Source: Solidesulfovibrio sp. (GTDB lineage: Bacteria; Desulfobacterota; Desulfovibrionia; Desulfovibrionales; Desulfovibrionaceae). From it: DNA of 56,177 nucleotides. This document shows, one piece after another, positions 6,395 to 14,796 of this stretch. The notes beneath the pieces are model-generated. The model was given only the letters and a program-made list of their open reading frames with translations. It had not been told where the DNA came from and made no database searches. Location: NCBI RefSeq assembly GCF_038562415.1, contig NZ_JBCFBA010000029.1, forward strand, positions 1-56,177, given 5' to 3'. A program made the position numbers and the translations under genes. Every line of letters begins with the position of its first letter. The stretch's first letter is position 1.

Positions 6395-7591
6395 CTAACC
6401 CGAGGCCGGCCGGCCGTTGGCCCGGGGGCCGGCCGCCCGGCGCAGCAGGAACCGGTAGGAGCGCACGCCGTGGACCATCTCGCCTAAAAGCCGCCCGCCG
6501 CCGCGCACGAAACACAACAGCGGCAAAAAGCCCCAGGACTGGCTGGCGTAGAGCAGGCGCCGCAGTTTGCGCGACCAGACAAGCTCGGGCAGGATGTCGC
6601 GCCGCAGGCCCCGGCCGTAGACGGCGGCCGGGTCGGCGCCGCGCGAAAGCGCCGCCAGGGCGGCCTCGCCGGCCAGTTCGCCGCTGCGCAGGGCGTAGTA
6701 GATGCCCTCGCCGAAAAGCGTCTCCACGAGCCCGGCCGCGTCGCCGGCCAGCAGCACCCGGCCGTGCCAGGGCGCCTCGATGTAGTTGCCGTAGGGCAGG
6801 CCATGCCCCTTGGCCCGGTCGGCCAGCTCCCCGGGCAGGCCGAGAAATTCCACGAACTCCCGGAACTTGGACCGGAACTCCTTGGCATGGCGGGCGCTGT
6901 GGCCGCCGATGCCGATGACCAGCCTGTCCGCGTGGGGAAACACCCAGCCGTACCCGGCCCGGAGAAATCCGGCGTAGACCGTGGGGTGGGGGGCGTGCAG
7001 GTCCTGGTGGACCCGGCCCGCAAGCAGGGCGTCGTCGCGCGGCAGGGAGAACTCCATGGCCCCGCCGAGCCCGGCCTTCCAGGCGGCCCGGTCGAAGGGG
7101 CAGGCGGCGCGCACGAGGCTCGCCACGCCGTCGGCGCCGATGACGAACCGGCCGCGAAATTCCCGGCCGTCGGCCAGGCGCACCGCTCCGGACAGGGGGT
7201 CCACGGCCGTCACGCGGCTTTCCAGGCGCGCGTCGGCCCCGGCCTTGACCGCCCGGTCGAGCAGGTGCTTGTCGAAGACCCGGCGGCTGGTGAAATGGAA
7301 GGGGTAGAAGATCTCGCCGCCGGCGATGATGTGGTTGCGGAAACGGATGCGGTAGCCGGACACGGCGGCGTTGAACACGCCCGTGGCGAGCAGGGCCTCG
7401 GGGGTTTCGGCGAAAACGCGCTCCAGCACGTCCACGGCCTTCCAGGTGAGCAGCCCGGCGCACAGCTTGTCGCGGGGAAAGGCGGCCTTGTCGAGGACGA
7501 GGACGGAAACGCCCTTCTGGGCCAGCACATGGGCGGCGGTGGCCCCGGCCGGGCCGGCGCCGACGATGACGACGTCATGGGTTTCGGTCAT
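6395..7591 (-). CDS. Geranylgeranyl reductase family FAD-dependent oxidoreductase
   Basis: A 398-residue flavoprotein: N-terminal FAD-binding VVIVGAGPAGATAAHVLAQ, FPRDKLCAGLLT (typical of geranylgeranyl and isoprenoid reductases), GADGVASLVR, the second FAD motif LLAGDAAGLVETLFGEGI, and a C-terminal amphipathic end. This family reduces prenyl double bonds in lipids or quinones, often at the membrane surface. ATG 7591 (MTETHDVV) was chosen because the Rossmann fold follows directly; the upstream in-frame extension is Arg/Pro noise. It probably forms an operon with the lipoprotein gene. The exact substrate is not deducible. Confidence 0.87.
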   Translation of the reverse strand: MTETHDVVIVGAGPAGATAAHVLAQKGVSVLVLDKAAFPRDKLCAGLLTWKAVDVLERVFAETPEALLATGVFNAAVSGYRIRFRNHIIAGGEIFYPFHFTSRRVFDKHLLDRAVKAGADARLESRVTAVDPLSGAVRLADGREFRGRFVIGADGVASLVRAACPFDRAAWKAGLGGAMEFSLPRDDALLAGRVHQDLHAPHPTVYAGFLRAGYGWVFPHADRLVIGIGGHSARHAKEFRSKFREFVEFLGLPGELADRAKGHGLPYGNYIEAPWHGRVLLAGDAAGLVETLFGEGIYYALRSGELAGEAALAALSRGADPAAVYGRGLRRDILPELVWSRKLRRLLYASQSWGFLPLLCFVRGGGRLLGEMVHGVRSYRFLLRRAAGPRANGRPASG

Positions 7592-7686
7592 GGGGAACGG
7601 CTGGGCTAGAGGTTGGGCCGGGTTGCCATCGCGGGGCCTGCCGGCTAACGATACCCGGACCATAACCGCTGCCCGCCCCCGGGGCA

Positions 7687-8367
7687 ATGCGCAACCAAGG
7701 CCCGCCCGTGACGTACCGCATCCCCCTTGACGCCGTGGTCTTCGATTTCGACGGCACCCTGGCCGAACTGGTCATCGATTTTTCCGCCATGAAGGACCTG
7801 GTGGCGCGTTTCGCCGCCGGGCATCTGGCCGAGGTGCCGCCGGCCGACGGTCTGCCGGCCCTGGAATACGCCGGCCGGCTGGCCGGGCGCATCGCCGCGG
7901 TTTCCCCCGAGGCGGTCGAGGCGTTTTCGCGGGACGTGGCCAGGGGCATCCGGGACCAGGAGATCGAGGCGGCCGCCAAGGCGCGGCTTTTTCCGGCCAC
8001 CCGCAAGGCCCTCGCGCGGCTTGCCCGGGCCAAGGTCAAGGTCGGGATCATCACCCGCAACTGCCGGGCGGCGGTGCTCACGGTTTTCCCGGACCTGGCC
8101 GACTATGCCGGGGTGCTCGTGGCCCGCGACGACGCGGCCCGCGTCAAGCCCGACCCGCGCCACCTGCTGGACGCCCTGGGGGTCCTGGGGGCGCGGCCCG
8201 AGAGGTCGCTCATGGTCGGCGACCATCCCATGGACATCGCCACGGGCCGGGCCGCCGGGGCGCGCACGGCCGGCGTGGCCAGCGGCCGTACCTCGCTGGA
8301 AGAGCTGGCCCGCCATGGGCCGGACTACCTGGCCCCGGACGTCGGCGTGCTGGTGGCGATGCTGTAG
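7687..8367 (+). CDS. HAD-superfamily phosphatase (phosphoglycolate phosphatase-like)
   Basis: A 226-residue HAD hydrolase. Motif I is VVFDFDGTLAEL (nucleophile Asp about 20), motif II GIITRN, motif III with Lys in ARVKPDPRHLLDAL, and motif IV SLMVGDHPMDIATGRAAG. A helical cap lies between motifs I and II (about 35-105), the C1 cap arrangement of Gph-like phosphatases. The start is uncertain: ATG 7687 or GTG 7708 (MTYRIPLDAV), the latter with AAGG nine bases upstream. Substrates of such enzymes are small phosphorylated metabolites. The gene is divergent from the flavoprotein gene. Confidence 0.88.
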   Translation: MRNQGPPVTYRIPLDAVVFDFDGTLAELVIDFSAMKDLVARFAAGHLAEVPPADGLPALEYAGRLAGRIAAVSPEAVEAFSRDVARGIRDQEIEAAAKARLFPATRKALARLARAKVKVGIITRNCRAAVLTVFPDLADYAGVLVARDDAARVKPDPRHLLDALGVLGARPERSLMVGDHPMDIATGRAAGARTAGVASGRTSLEELARHGPDYLAPDVGVLVAML

Positions 8368-8410
8368 CAGCGGGGCGCGGGAGCGCGCGGGGGGGGGCGG
8401 CGGGGGAAGA

Positions 8411-8505
8411 AGGCCTCCGGCGGCCGGGGGGGATGATCCCCCCCGGTCCCCCCCGACGGGGCGGGTGGAGGCGTGGTCGGGAACGGTGGGCGGCGCGACC
8501 ACGGG
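8411..8505 (+). repeat. Palindromic repeat, copy B (long form)
   Basis: Signature GCCTCCGGCGGCC at 8413-8425, then a perfect hairpin 8424-8446 (nine-base arms around ATGAT), then a module through about 8505 that matches copy A (69-116, inverted) almost base for base. It occupies the convergent gap between the HAD gene and glgB (8368-8564), which otherwise holds nothing recognisable. Part of it may serve as a bidirectional transcription stop. Confidence 0.8.
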
Positions 8506-8564
8506 CGCCAGCGGCGAAGCGCCGCATTTGAAAGGCCTTCAAAAACAATTCCTCACCCTCACCG

Positions 8565-10490
8565 TCACCGCGCCGGGCACAAAAAGACGGCGGCCAGGGG
8601 GGGCAGGGTCAGGGTCAGGGAGAAGGGGTGGTCGAAGCTCTCGATCTCCTCGGCCATGACCGCGCCGGCGTTGCCCAGGCCCGAGCCGCCGTAGATTTTC
8701 GCGTCGCTGTTTAAAAGCTCCGTCCAAAGGCCCGCGACGGGTACGCCGATGCGGTAGCCCTCGCGGGGCACGGGCGTGAAGTTGAGCGCGACGAGCACCA
8801 CGTCGTCGTGGCGCTTGCCCCGGCGCAAAAAGGCCAGGACGCTGGCCTCGGCGTCGCGGTAGTCGATCCACTCGAAGCCCTCGGCCTTGAAATCGCGTTC
8901 GCTCAGGGCCGTCTGGGTCCGGTAGAGGCGGTTGAGGTCGGCCAGCCACTGGAGGATGCCCTGGTGCGGCGGGCTGTCGAGCAGCTCCCACTGCGGCTCG
9001 GCATCGTGGTTCCATTCCTGCCACTGGCCGAACTCGCCGCCCATGAACAGCAGCTTCTTGCCCGGATGGCCGTACATGTAGCCGTAGAGCAGGCGCAGGT
9101 TGGCGAAGCGCCGCCAGTCGTCGCCGGGCATCTTGGAGAGCAGGCTTTTCTTGCCGTAGACCACCTCGTCGTGGGACAGGGCCAGGACGAAGTTCTCCGA
9201 GAAGGCGTACCAGATGCTAAAGGTCAGTTCGCCGTGGTGGTACTTGCGGAAAATGGGGTCGCGGGAAAAGTAGCGCAGAGTGTCGTGCATCCAGCCCATG
9301 TTCCACTTCATGCCGAACCCGAGGCCCCCGAGGTAGGGCGGCCGGGACACCATGGGCCAGGAGGTCGATTCCTCGGCCATGGTCTCGGTGCCGGGGAAGC
9401 GGGTATAGACCATTTCGTTTAGGCGCCGCAGGAACTCGATGTTGTCCAGGTTCTCGCGGCCGCCGTGGACGTTGGGGATCCATTCCCCGTCGCGCCGGGA
9501 ATAGTCCAGGTAGAGCATGGAGGCCACGGCGTCCACGCGCAGGGCGTCCACGTGGTAGCGGTCGAGCCAGAACAGGGCGCTGGAGATGAGGAAGGCCCGG
9601 ACCTCGTAGCGGCCGGTGTTGAAGATGTAGCAGTTCCAGTCCGGGTGGTAGCCCTTTTTGGGGTCGGCGTGCTCGTAGAGGTGGGTGCCGTCGAAAAAGG
9701 ACAGGCCGTAGCCGTCGGTGGGAAAATGGGAGGGCACCCAGTCGAGGACCACGCCGATGCCGTTGTGGTGCAGCCGGTCGATGAGCGCCATGCAGTCCTG
9801 GGGCGTGCCGAAGCGGCTGGTCGGGGCGAAATACCCGAGCGTCTGGTAGCCCCAGGAGCCGAAGAAGGGATGCTCCATGATGGGCAGGAATTCCACGTGG
9901 GAAAAGCCGGCCCGCAGCACGTGCTCGGTGAGGCTGTCGGCCAGCTCCCGGTAGGACAGCGACCGGTAGCGCTCCTCGTGGACCCGCTTAAACGAGCCCA
10001 GATGGACCTCGTAGATGGATATCGGCGCCGAGAAGCCGTTTTTCTCGTGGCGCGAGGCCATCCAGGCGGCGTCTCCCCAGTCGTAGGCCAGGTCCCAGAC
10101 GATGGAGGCGGTGTTGGGCGAGGTCTCCCAGTAGAAGGCGTAGGGGTCGCCCTTGTCGGCCCGGTAGTCGCCCACGGCCGAGTGGATGTGGTACTTGTAG
10201 CGCGCCCCGGCGCCAAGCCCCGGGATGAAGCATTCGTGGATGCCCGAGGCGTCGTGGCGCACGGCCAGGCGGTGGCGGCCGGGCTCCCAGTCGTTGAAGT
10301 CGCCCACCACGGAGACGGTTTTGGCGTTGGGGGCCCAGACGGCGAAATGCACGCCGTCCTCGCCGTCCACGGCCATGGGGCGCGAGCCGAGCTTGTCGGG
10401 CAGGTCGAAGTGATTGCCCTGCTTGAACAGGTAGACATCGTGCTCGGTCAGCCGCGACACGTCGTGGCGGGGGGGCTTGGCGTCCCACAT
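8565..10490 (-). CDS. glgB: 1,4-alpha-glucan branching enzyme
   Basis: A 641-residue GH13 enzyme that makes alpha-1,6 branches in glycogen. An N-terminal CBM48-type domain (about 35-150; FAVWAPNAKTVSVVGDFNDW) precedes the TIM barrel with VEFLPIMEHPFFGSWGYQ, the nucleophile in DALRVDAVASMLY (Asp about 320), the acid Glu in MAEEST (about 373-374) and LSHDEVVYGK. The C-terminal beta domain is complete. ATG 10490 (MWDAKPP) is chosen for AAGGAG nine bases upstream. The longer N1 segment of the E. coli enzyme is missing, which is common. It lies 85 bases downstream of the metallo-hydrolase gene on the same strand. Confidence 0.96.
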   Translation of the reverse strand: MWDAKPPRHDVSRLTEHDVYLFKQGNHFDLPDKLGSRPMAVDGEDGVHFAVWAPNAKTVSVVGDFNDWEPGRHRLAVRHDASGIHECFIPGLGAGARYKYHIHSAVGDYRADKGDPYAFYWETSPNTASIVWDLAYDWGDAAWMASRHEKNGFSAPISIYEVHLGSFKRVHEERYRSLSYRELADSLTEHVLRAGFSHVEFLPIMEHPFFGSWGYQTLGYFAPTSRFGTPQDCMALIDRLHHNGIGVVLDWVPSHFPTDGYGLSFFDGTHLYEHADPKKGYHPDWNCYIFNTGRYEVRAFLISSALFWLDRYHVDALRVDAVASMLYLDYSRRDGEWIPNVHGGRENLDNIEFLRRLNEMVYTRFPGTETMAEESTSWPMVSRPPYLGGLGFGMKWNMGWMHDTLRYFSRDPIFRKYHHGELTFSIWYAFSENFVLALSHDEVVYGKKSLLSKMPGDDWRRFANLRLLYGYMYGHPGKKLLFMGGEFGQWQEWNHDAEPQWELLDSPPHQGILQWLADLNRLYRTQTALSERDFKAEGFEWIDYRDAEASVLAFLRRGKRHDDVVLVALNFTPVPREGYRIGVPVAGLWTELLNSDAKIYGGSGLGNAGAVMAEEIESFDHPFSLTLTLPPLAAVFLCPAR

Positions 10491-10575
10491 GGTCAGGCGC
10501 TCCTTGGACCGGCCGCGTCGCGGGCCGGCCTTGGCGAAGGGCATAATCAAAAGAGCCCCTTGGGGCAATTGCCGG

Positions 10576-11412
10576 CTAGGAGAAGGTCAGGGTCAGCCCG
10601 ACGCCCACTTCGTGGACGGGGAGCCTGGCGGCCAGGGCCAGCTTGGCGGCCAGGCCCGTGCAGTGGCAGGGGTAGAGGGCGCAGACGCCGGCCTCGGCCA
10701 GCCAGTCGGCCACGGCCAGCACCCGGTCCGGGGAGGCGTCGAAAAGATGCAGCCCGCCGACGATGGCCGCCACCCGGGACTCGCCCGTGACCTCGCGGGC
10801 GTGGGCCACGATGTTGCAGATGCCGGCATGGGAACAGCCCGTGACGATGACCAGCCCCTCCTCGCCGAGGTAGGCCAGGGCGGTGTCGTCGGGCAGGGTG
10901 TCCGGGGTGGTGCCGTGCGCGGTCAGGCGCACGCCCACGGGGGGCGCTTCCTCGAAGGGGAACTGGCGGGGAATCTCGCCCAGGAAAAAGAGCCAGTCCG
11001 TCAGACGCAGGGGTTCGCGGGTCAGGCGCGGGGTGAAGTGGTCGCCCAGGGTGGCCTCGCGGACCATGGAGCCGATGGCCAGGCCGTTTAAGCGCCTGGG
11101 GGAAAAGGCCTCGGGATGGGCCACCAGAAGCGGCCGCCCGGGCGGGCGGCCTTCCAGGGCCCGGGAGGTGAACAGGGTCACCAGATGGGCCAGGCCCCAG
11201 GTGTGGTCCAGGTGGCCGTGGGAAAGGGCCACCACGTCCACGGCGCCGAGGTCCAGGCCCAGGCGGGCGGCGTTGACGCACAGCACGTCGGAATAGCCGC
11301 AATCGAACAGCACCCGACGGCCGCCGTCGCGAAGCAGCAGCGAAAGGCCCGGCTCGCCCAGCAGGTAGCGGTCGGTGAGGGTGTTGTTGTCCACGAGAAC
11401 GGTCAGCCGCAT
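10576..11412 (-). CDS. COG1237 metallo-beta-lactamase-fold hydrolase
   Basis: A 278-residue MBL-fold protein with the metal motif LSHGHLDHTWGL, LVAHPEAF, the subgroup motif VTGCSHAGICNIVAH and a late YPCHCTG. The TGCSHAGI segment marks the COG1237 group, which includes a methanopterin-related archaeal branch; the bacterial substrate is unknown. The start is uncertain: ATG 11412 (MRLTVLVDN) aligns with the family and ATG 11421 is three codons earlier, but neither has a ribosome site. A predicted -10 at 11434-11439 would leave a leader of only a few bases, so near-leaderless expression is possible. Confidence 0.85.
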   Translation of the reverse strand: MRLTVLVDNNTLTDRYLLGEPGLSLLLRDGGRRVLFDCGYSDVLCVNAARLGLDLGAVDVVALSHGHLDHTWGLAHLVTLFTSRALEGRPPGRPLLVAHPEAFSPRRLNGLAIGSMVREATLGDHFTPRLTREPLRLTDWLFFLGEIPRQFPFEEAPPVGVRLTAHGTTPDTLPDDTALAYLGEEGLVIVTGCSHAGICNIVAHAREVTGESRVAAIVGGLHLFDASPDRVLAVADWLAEAGVCALYPCHCTGLAAKLALAARLPVHEVGVGLTLTFS

Positions 11413-11433
11413 GGTGGACATGTGGGCAAAAAA

Positions 11434-11462
11434 AGTAAAAAAGTCAAGGAAATCCTGGACAA
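11434..11462 (-). promoter_or_regulatory. Possible sigma-70 promoter giving a very short leader
   Basis: On the minus strand, TTGTCC and TTTACT (11434-11439) are 17 bases apart. Transcription would start near 11427, only 6-15 bases before the candidate ATGs of the metallo-hydrolase. The region is unusually T-rich on that strand. This is weak evidence, but it fits the lack of a ribosome site. Confidence 0.3.
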
Positions 11463-11520
11463 AGCATGACTCCTCGGGCATGAGGACGGAAAGTCGCGAT
11501 GCCTTGCGCGAGGGGGAACC

Positions 11521-11817
11521 ATGAACGGGAAAATGAAAAACGTCCTCGGCCTGCTTGTGCTGCTGACGGTCCTTGTCGTGGGCTGCAGCGTGTCCATCGA
11601 CCTGACGCCGCCGCCCCCGGCCGGCTACATCCGGGTGGTCGGCGCCGATTCGGTCAACGTGCGCGCCTGCCCCTCGCCGCAGTGCGAAGTGCGCACCGTG
11701 GTCTACCGCGGCCAGGGGCTGCGCGTGTACGAATACCAGAACGGCTGGGCGCGCATCGTGGTGTCCGATTCCGGCGTGTCCGGCTGGATGGACGCCCGCT
11801 ACCTGCGCATACCCTAG
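11521..11817 (+). CDS. Small SH3-domain lipoprotein
   Basis: A 98-residue exported lipoprotein: a hydrophobic signal (VLGLLVLLTVLVVGC, lipobox VVGC, Cys about 22), then a bacterial SH3 domain (about 38-96) with VVGADSVNVRACPSPQCEV, GLRVYEYQNGWARIVV and GWMDARYLRI. Such domains bind peptidoglycan peptides or envelope proteins. A GAGGGGGAACC ribosome site precedes ATG 11521; ATG 11533 is a less likely alternative. The gene stands alone between the metallo-hydrolase (divergent) and a convergent gene. Confidence 0.88.
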   Translation: MNGKMKNVLGLLVLLTVLVVGCSVSIDLTPPPPAGYIRVVGADSVNVRACPSPQCEVRTVVYRGQGLRVYEYQNGWARIVVSDSGVSGWMDARYLRIP

Positions 11818-11848
11818 GGCCGGCGGCGCGCAGGGAGAGGGCGCCGGC

Positions 11849-12619
11849 CTAGTCCCTGGCCCCCGCCGCCAGGGCGGCTTTCGCGCCGGCCGGATCGTCC
11901 CGGTACAGGGCGTCGGCCAGGGCGTCGAGGCTGTCGGCCACCGCCTCCAGGGGCGGCGGCGTGGGCAGGGCCGGAACCCCCAGGCCGGAGGCGTCCAGGC
12001 AGGCGTAGGCCAGGTCGTTGTCCAGGCGGCAGCCGTCGCCCGCGCCGCCGCAGGTGTGCTCCTGTTCCTGGCGCTGGGGGTCCAGGGACTTGGTGAAGCG
12101 CAGCATGTCCGAGGGGCACTGGCAGGTGTTGACGGCCGCGATCTCGGCGTTGAGCTTTTCCACCGTCTCCATCAGGTGGTGAAATCCCGGGACGCGGGCC
12201 TTGCGCCGGGGGTCCCGGGGATCGGGCACGTAGGTGCCGTCGTTGTAGAGTTCCAGTTCCCGGCGCAGGTTTTCGTAGGCGTTGCGCACGGTCCGGCGGT
12301 AGCGGCCGGCCGCGGTGAGGGCGAGGGCGGGCCGGATGCGCGGGCGAAGCGCCCCCTTGTCCCCGGAGGCGGCCAGGGCGGCCGGGTCGTAGCCCAGGCC
12401 GGCCAGGAAGGCGTCGGCCCGCTCCCCCCCCAGCAGCAACGCGCGGAAGGCGCGCCAGCGGGCCAGGGCGAGTTGCCCCTGGCGGGCCACCTTGTCCCGC
12501 ATGGCGGCGAACCCCTCCAGCCGCTCGTCCAGGCGGCGGCGGCGGGAGAAGAAGTTGTCCGCCATTTCCGTCAGCAGTTCCTGCTTGAGATCGTCGGCAT
12601 AATCGCTTCCAACCGCCAT
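11849..12619 (-). CDS. Conserved-looking cytoplasmic protein of unknown function
   Basis: A 256-residue, mostly helical protein starting MAVGSDYADDLKQELL. No signal peptide is present. The N-terminal half is rich in Arg/Leu heptads (FFSRRRRLDERLEGFAAMRDK). The centre carries a cysteine group (TCQCP about 167-171; HTCGGAGDGC about 188-197; YAC) that could bind a metal. The C-terminal 60 residues are Ala/Leu-rich helices. ATG 12619 is preferred because GGGAG lies six bases upstream. I do not recognise the family. It ends next to the convergent SH3 lipoprotein gene and is divergent from the diguanylate cyclase gene. Confidence 0.7.
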   Translation of the reverse strand: MAVGSDYADDLKQELLTEMADNFFSRRRRLDERLEGFAAMRDKVARQGQLALARWRAFRALLLGGERADAFLAGLGYDPAALAASGDKGALRPRIRPALALTAAGRYRRTVRNAYENLRRELELYNDGTYVPDPRDPRRKARVPGFHHLMETVEKLNAEIAAVNTCQCPSDMLRFTKSLDPQRQEQEHTCGGAGDGCRLDNDLAYACLDASGLGVPALPTPPPLEAVADSLDALADALYRDDPAGAKAALAAGARD

Positions 12620-12741
12620 GGCGCACTCCCGGCTCGGGTTGATCCTGTCCGCTGGTATCCTGCGGTTTTTGCCTTGGCAAGGCAAGGGAGCCATGACAAA
12701 CGTATCGCTTTCGGTTAGCCTATGCCTGAGGTGTGTGCAGC

Positions 12742-13785
12742 ATGGCCAGCGATGCCCGGGGCAAGGAACGGTTTACGGCCGAGATCGCGGCCCTCAATCG
12801 CCGGATCGCCGAGCTTGAGGACCTGCACGCCCAGTGCCTGGAGACGGAGCGGGCCTTGCGGCGCAACGAGGACCGCTATCGCCGGCTCCTGGAAAGCGTC
12901 ACCGACTACGTCTACACCGTGACCGTGCGCGACGGGCAGGCGCTGTCCACCGTCCACGGCCCCAACTGCCTGGCCGTCACCGGCTACGCCGCCGAGGAAT
13001 ACCGGGACAATCCGCTGCTGTGGCTGACCATGGTCCCGGAAGAGGACCGGCCGGCGGTGCTGCTGCACGCCGCCCGGGTCATGGCCGGCGACCCCGCCCC
13101 CCTGGAGCATCGCATCGTCCACAAGGACGGCACCATCCGCTTCGTGCGCAACACCCCGGTCATCCACCGCGACGCGGCCGGCTCCCTCGCCTCCTACGAC
13201 GGCATCATCAACGACGTCACCGAGCGGCGGCGGGCCGAGGAGCTCATCACCCGCATGTCGCTGCACGATGGCCTCACCGGCCTGCCCAACCGGGCGCTGT
13301 ACATGGACCGCCTGCGCCAGACGCTCAAGCTGGCCGAGCGCACCGGGGAAAAGGCGGCGGTCTATTTCATCGACCTCGACCGGTTCAAGGCGGTCAACGA
13401 CGCCTTCGGCCACGAGGCGGGCGACCGGGTGCTGGTGGAGGCGGCCAGGCGCCTTGCCGTCTGCGTGCGCCGCAGCGACACCGTGGCCAGGCTCGGCGGC
13501 GACGAATTCGTGGCCCTGACCCCGGGGGTGGGCGACGTGGCCAACGCCAGCCTCATCGCCGGCAAGCTGGTGGCGGCCATGCGCGCGCCCTTCCTGGTCC
13601 TGGGCCGGCGCTGCACGCTTGGGGCGAGCGTGGGCGTGGCCCTGTTCCCCGACGACGCCAGCCGGGCCGGGGAGCTGCTGCGCCTGGCCGACGCGGCCAT
13701 GTACGCCGCGAAAAACGCCGGCCGCAACGGTTGGCGCATGGCCGGCGACCTGCCGGCCGGGACTCACGGCAGCACGAGCGAATGA
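12742..13785 (+). CDS. PAS-GGDEF diguanylate cyclase
   Basis: A 347-residue cytoplasmic cyclase that makes cyclic di-GMP from two GTP. Layout: N-terminal coiled coil (about 8-45), PAS domain (about 45-160; YRRLLESVTDYVYTV ... GIINDVTERRRAEE) and GGDEF domain (about 170-335). The active site is intact (RLGGDEFVAL, 252-256), as are HDGLTGLPNRALY and the FIDLDRFKAVND metal loop. The product-inhibition site RRSD lies exactly five residues before GGDEF. There is no EAL domain or membrane segment. ATG 12742 with GAGG upstream is preferred to GTG 12733. The next gene begins almost at its stop. Confidence 0.92.
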   Translation: MASDARGKERFTAEIAALNRRIAELEDLHAQCLETERALRRNEDRYRRLLESVTDYVYTVTVRDGQALSTVHGPNCLAVTGYAAEEYRDNPLLWLTMVPEEDRPAVLLHAARVMAGDPAPLEHRIVHKDGTIRFVRNTPVIHRDAAGSLASYDGIINDVTERRRAEELITRMSLHDGLTGLPNRALYMDRLRQTLKLAERTGEKAAVYFIDLDRFKAVNDAFGHEAGDRVLVEAARRLAVCVRRSDTVARLGGDEFVALTPGVGDVANASLIAGKLVAAMRAPFLVLGRRCTLGASVGVALFPDDASRAGELLRLADAAMYAAKNAGRNGWRMAGDLPAGTHGSTSE

Positions 13786-13811
13786 AGCACCGCAGAAGGA
13801 TATGGCCAGAT

Positions 13812-14663
13812 ATGAAATACACCCGCGTACTGCTCCTGGGCTGCCTGCTGTCGCTTCCGTGGCCGGCCAGCTCCCGGGCGTCCGATCTGAGCGCGCTTTT
13901 CCAGGCCAACGAGGCCTCGGTCGTCACCATCCGGGCCGGTAAGAAAATCGGAACGGGCTTCTACGTTTCGCCGGAGTTCCTCGTCACGAACTTTCACGTC
14001 ATACGCGGCAGCCGCTCCGTCACGTATTACAACAATTACGCCGACGGCGGCACGGCGGTGACCTCCGTGGTGACCGTGGACCCGGTCAACGACCTGGCCA
14101 TCCTGCTGGCGCCGAAACCGGGAAAGCCCGTACGCCTGGGCGCCTACGACAGCGTGTCGCCGGGCGCCGAACTCTTCGCCATCGGCTCGCCCCAGGGCTA
14201 TGAGAAAACCATCACCAACGGCATGCTGAGCCAGAAGCGAAAAGACGGCCGCATGCAGATTTCCATCGCCGTCTCGCCGGGCTCCAGCGGCTCGCCCGTG
14301 TTCACCATGCAGGGGGACGTGGTGGGCGTGGTCGTGGCCCAACGCACGGATTCGCAAAACCTCAATTTCGCCATTCCGTCCGACCGCGTCCAGAACCTGC
14401 TGCAAAAGGCCAACGCGACCGCCCGGGCCGACCATATCAACGTGGCGGACAGCGATTTCTCGCGCGACGCGGACTCGTCCGGCGGCGTGGCCGGAAGCAT
14501 GGACGTCGATTTCGCCGGCGTGGACACCAGCTTGCCCGGCTGTCGCAACTATGCGTCCACGGCCTTCGAAACCAGCACCGCCAGCCTCATCAAGCTGTGC
14601 GTGTGCAATGAGTCCTCGATGCTCACCAACCGGCTGTGCCAGTGCCGGCCCTGCCGGCGCTAG
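13812..14663 (+). CDS. Exported trypsin-like serine protease with Cys-rich tail
   Basis: A 283-residue HtrA-like protease without a PDZ domain. The signal peptide MKYTRVLLLGCLLSLPWPAS is followed by the chymotrypsin fold with His62 (VTNFHVIRG), Asp94 (DPVNDLAIL) and Ser159 (SPGSSGSPVF). The family usually continues with PDZ domains; here about 70 residues end in a cysteine-rich segment (seven Cys in the last 60 residues, LCVC ... CQCRPC), probably disulfide-bonded or metal-binding. ATG 13812 with AGAAGGA upstream is favoured. ATG 13782, overlapping the cyclase stop as ATGA, is an alternative that would couple translation. Confidence 0.85.
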   Translation: MKYTRVLLLGCLLSLPWPASSRASDLSALFQANEASVVTIRAGKKIGTGFYVSPEFLVTNFHVIRGSRSVTYYNNYADGGTAVTSVVTVDPVNDLAILLAPKPGKPVRLGAYDSVSPGAELFAIGSPQGYEKTITNGMLSQKRKDGRMQISIAVSPGSSGSPVFTMQGDVVGVVVAQRTDSQNLNFAIPSDRVQNLLQKANATARADHINVADSDFSRDADSSGGVAGSMDVDFAGVDTSLPGCRNYASTAFETSTASLIKLCVCNESSMLTNRLCQCRPCRR

Positions 14664-14733
14664 CCGCGCCGGCCTCCCGCCCGCCGCGCCAGGCGGCGAA
14701 CGCCGTTCCCCCGGCCCGGGGCGCGTTGCCAAG

Positions 14734-14754
14734 CTTGTATCCGAACGGTACAAG
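14734..14754. promoter_or_regulatory. Inverted repeat upstream of the PEP-synthase-like gene
   Basis: CTTGTA (14734-14739) and TACAAG (14749-14754) are perfect six-base arms nine bases apart, 42 bases before ATG 14797 and 70 bases after the protease stop. The spacing suits a dimeric regulator site. No known regulator is assigned. Confidence 0.35.
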
Positions 14755-14796
14755 GGATTCGAGGCTTCGGACCATAACCCGGCCGGTGCGCCGGCC

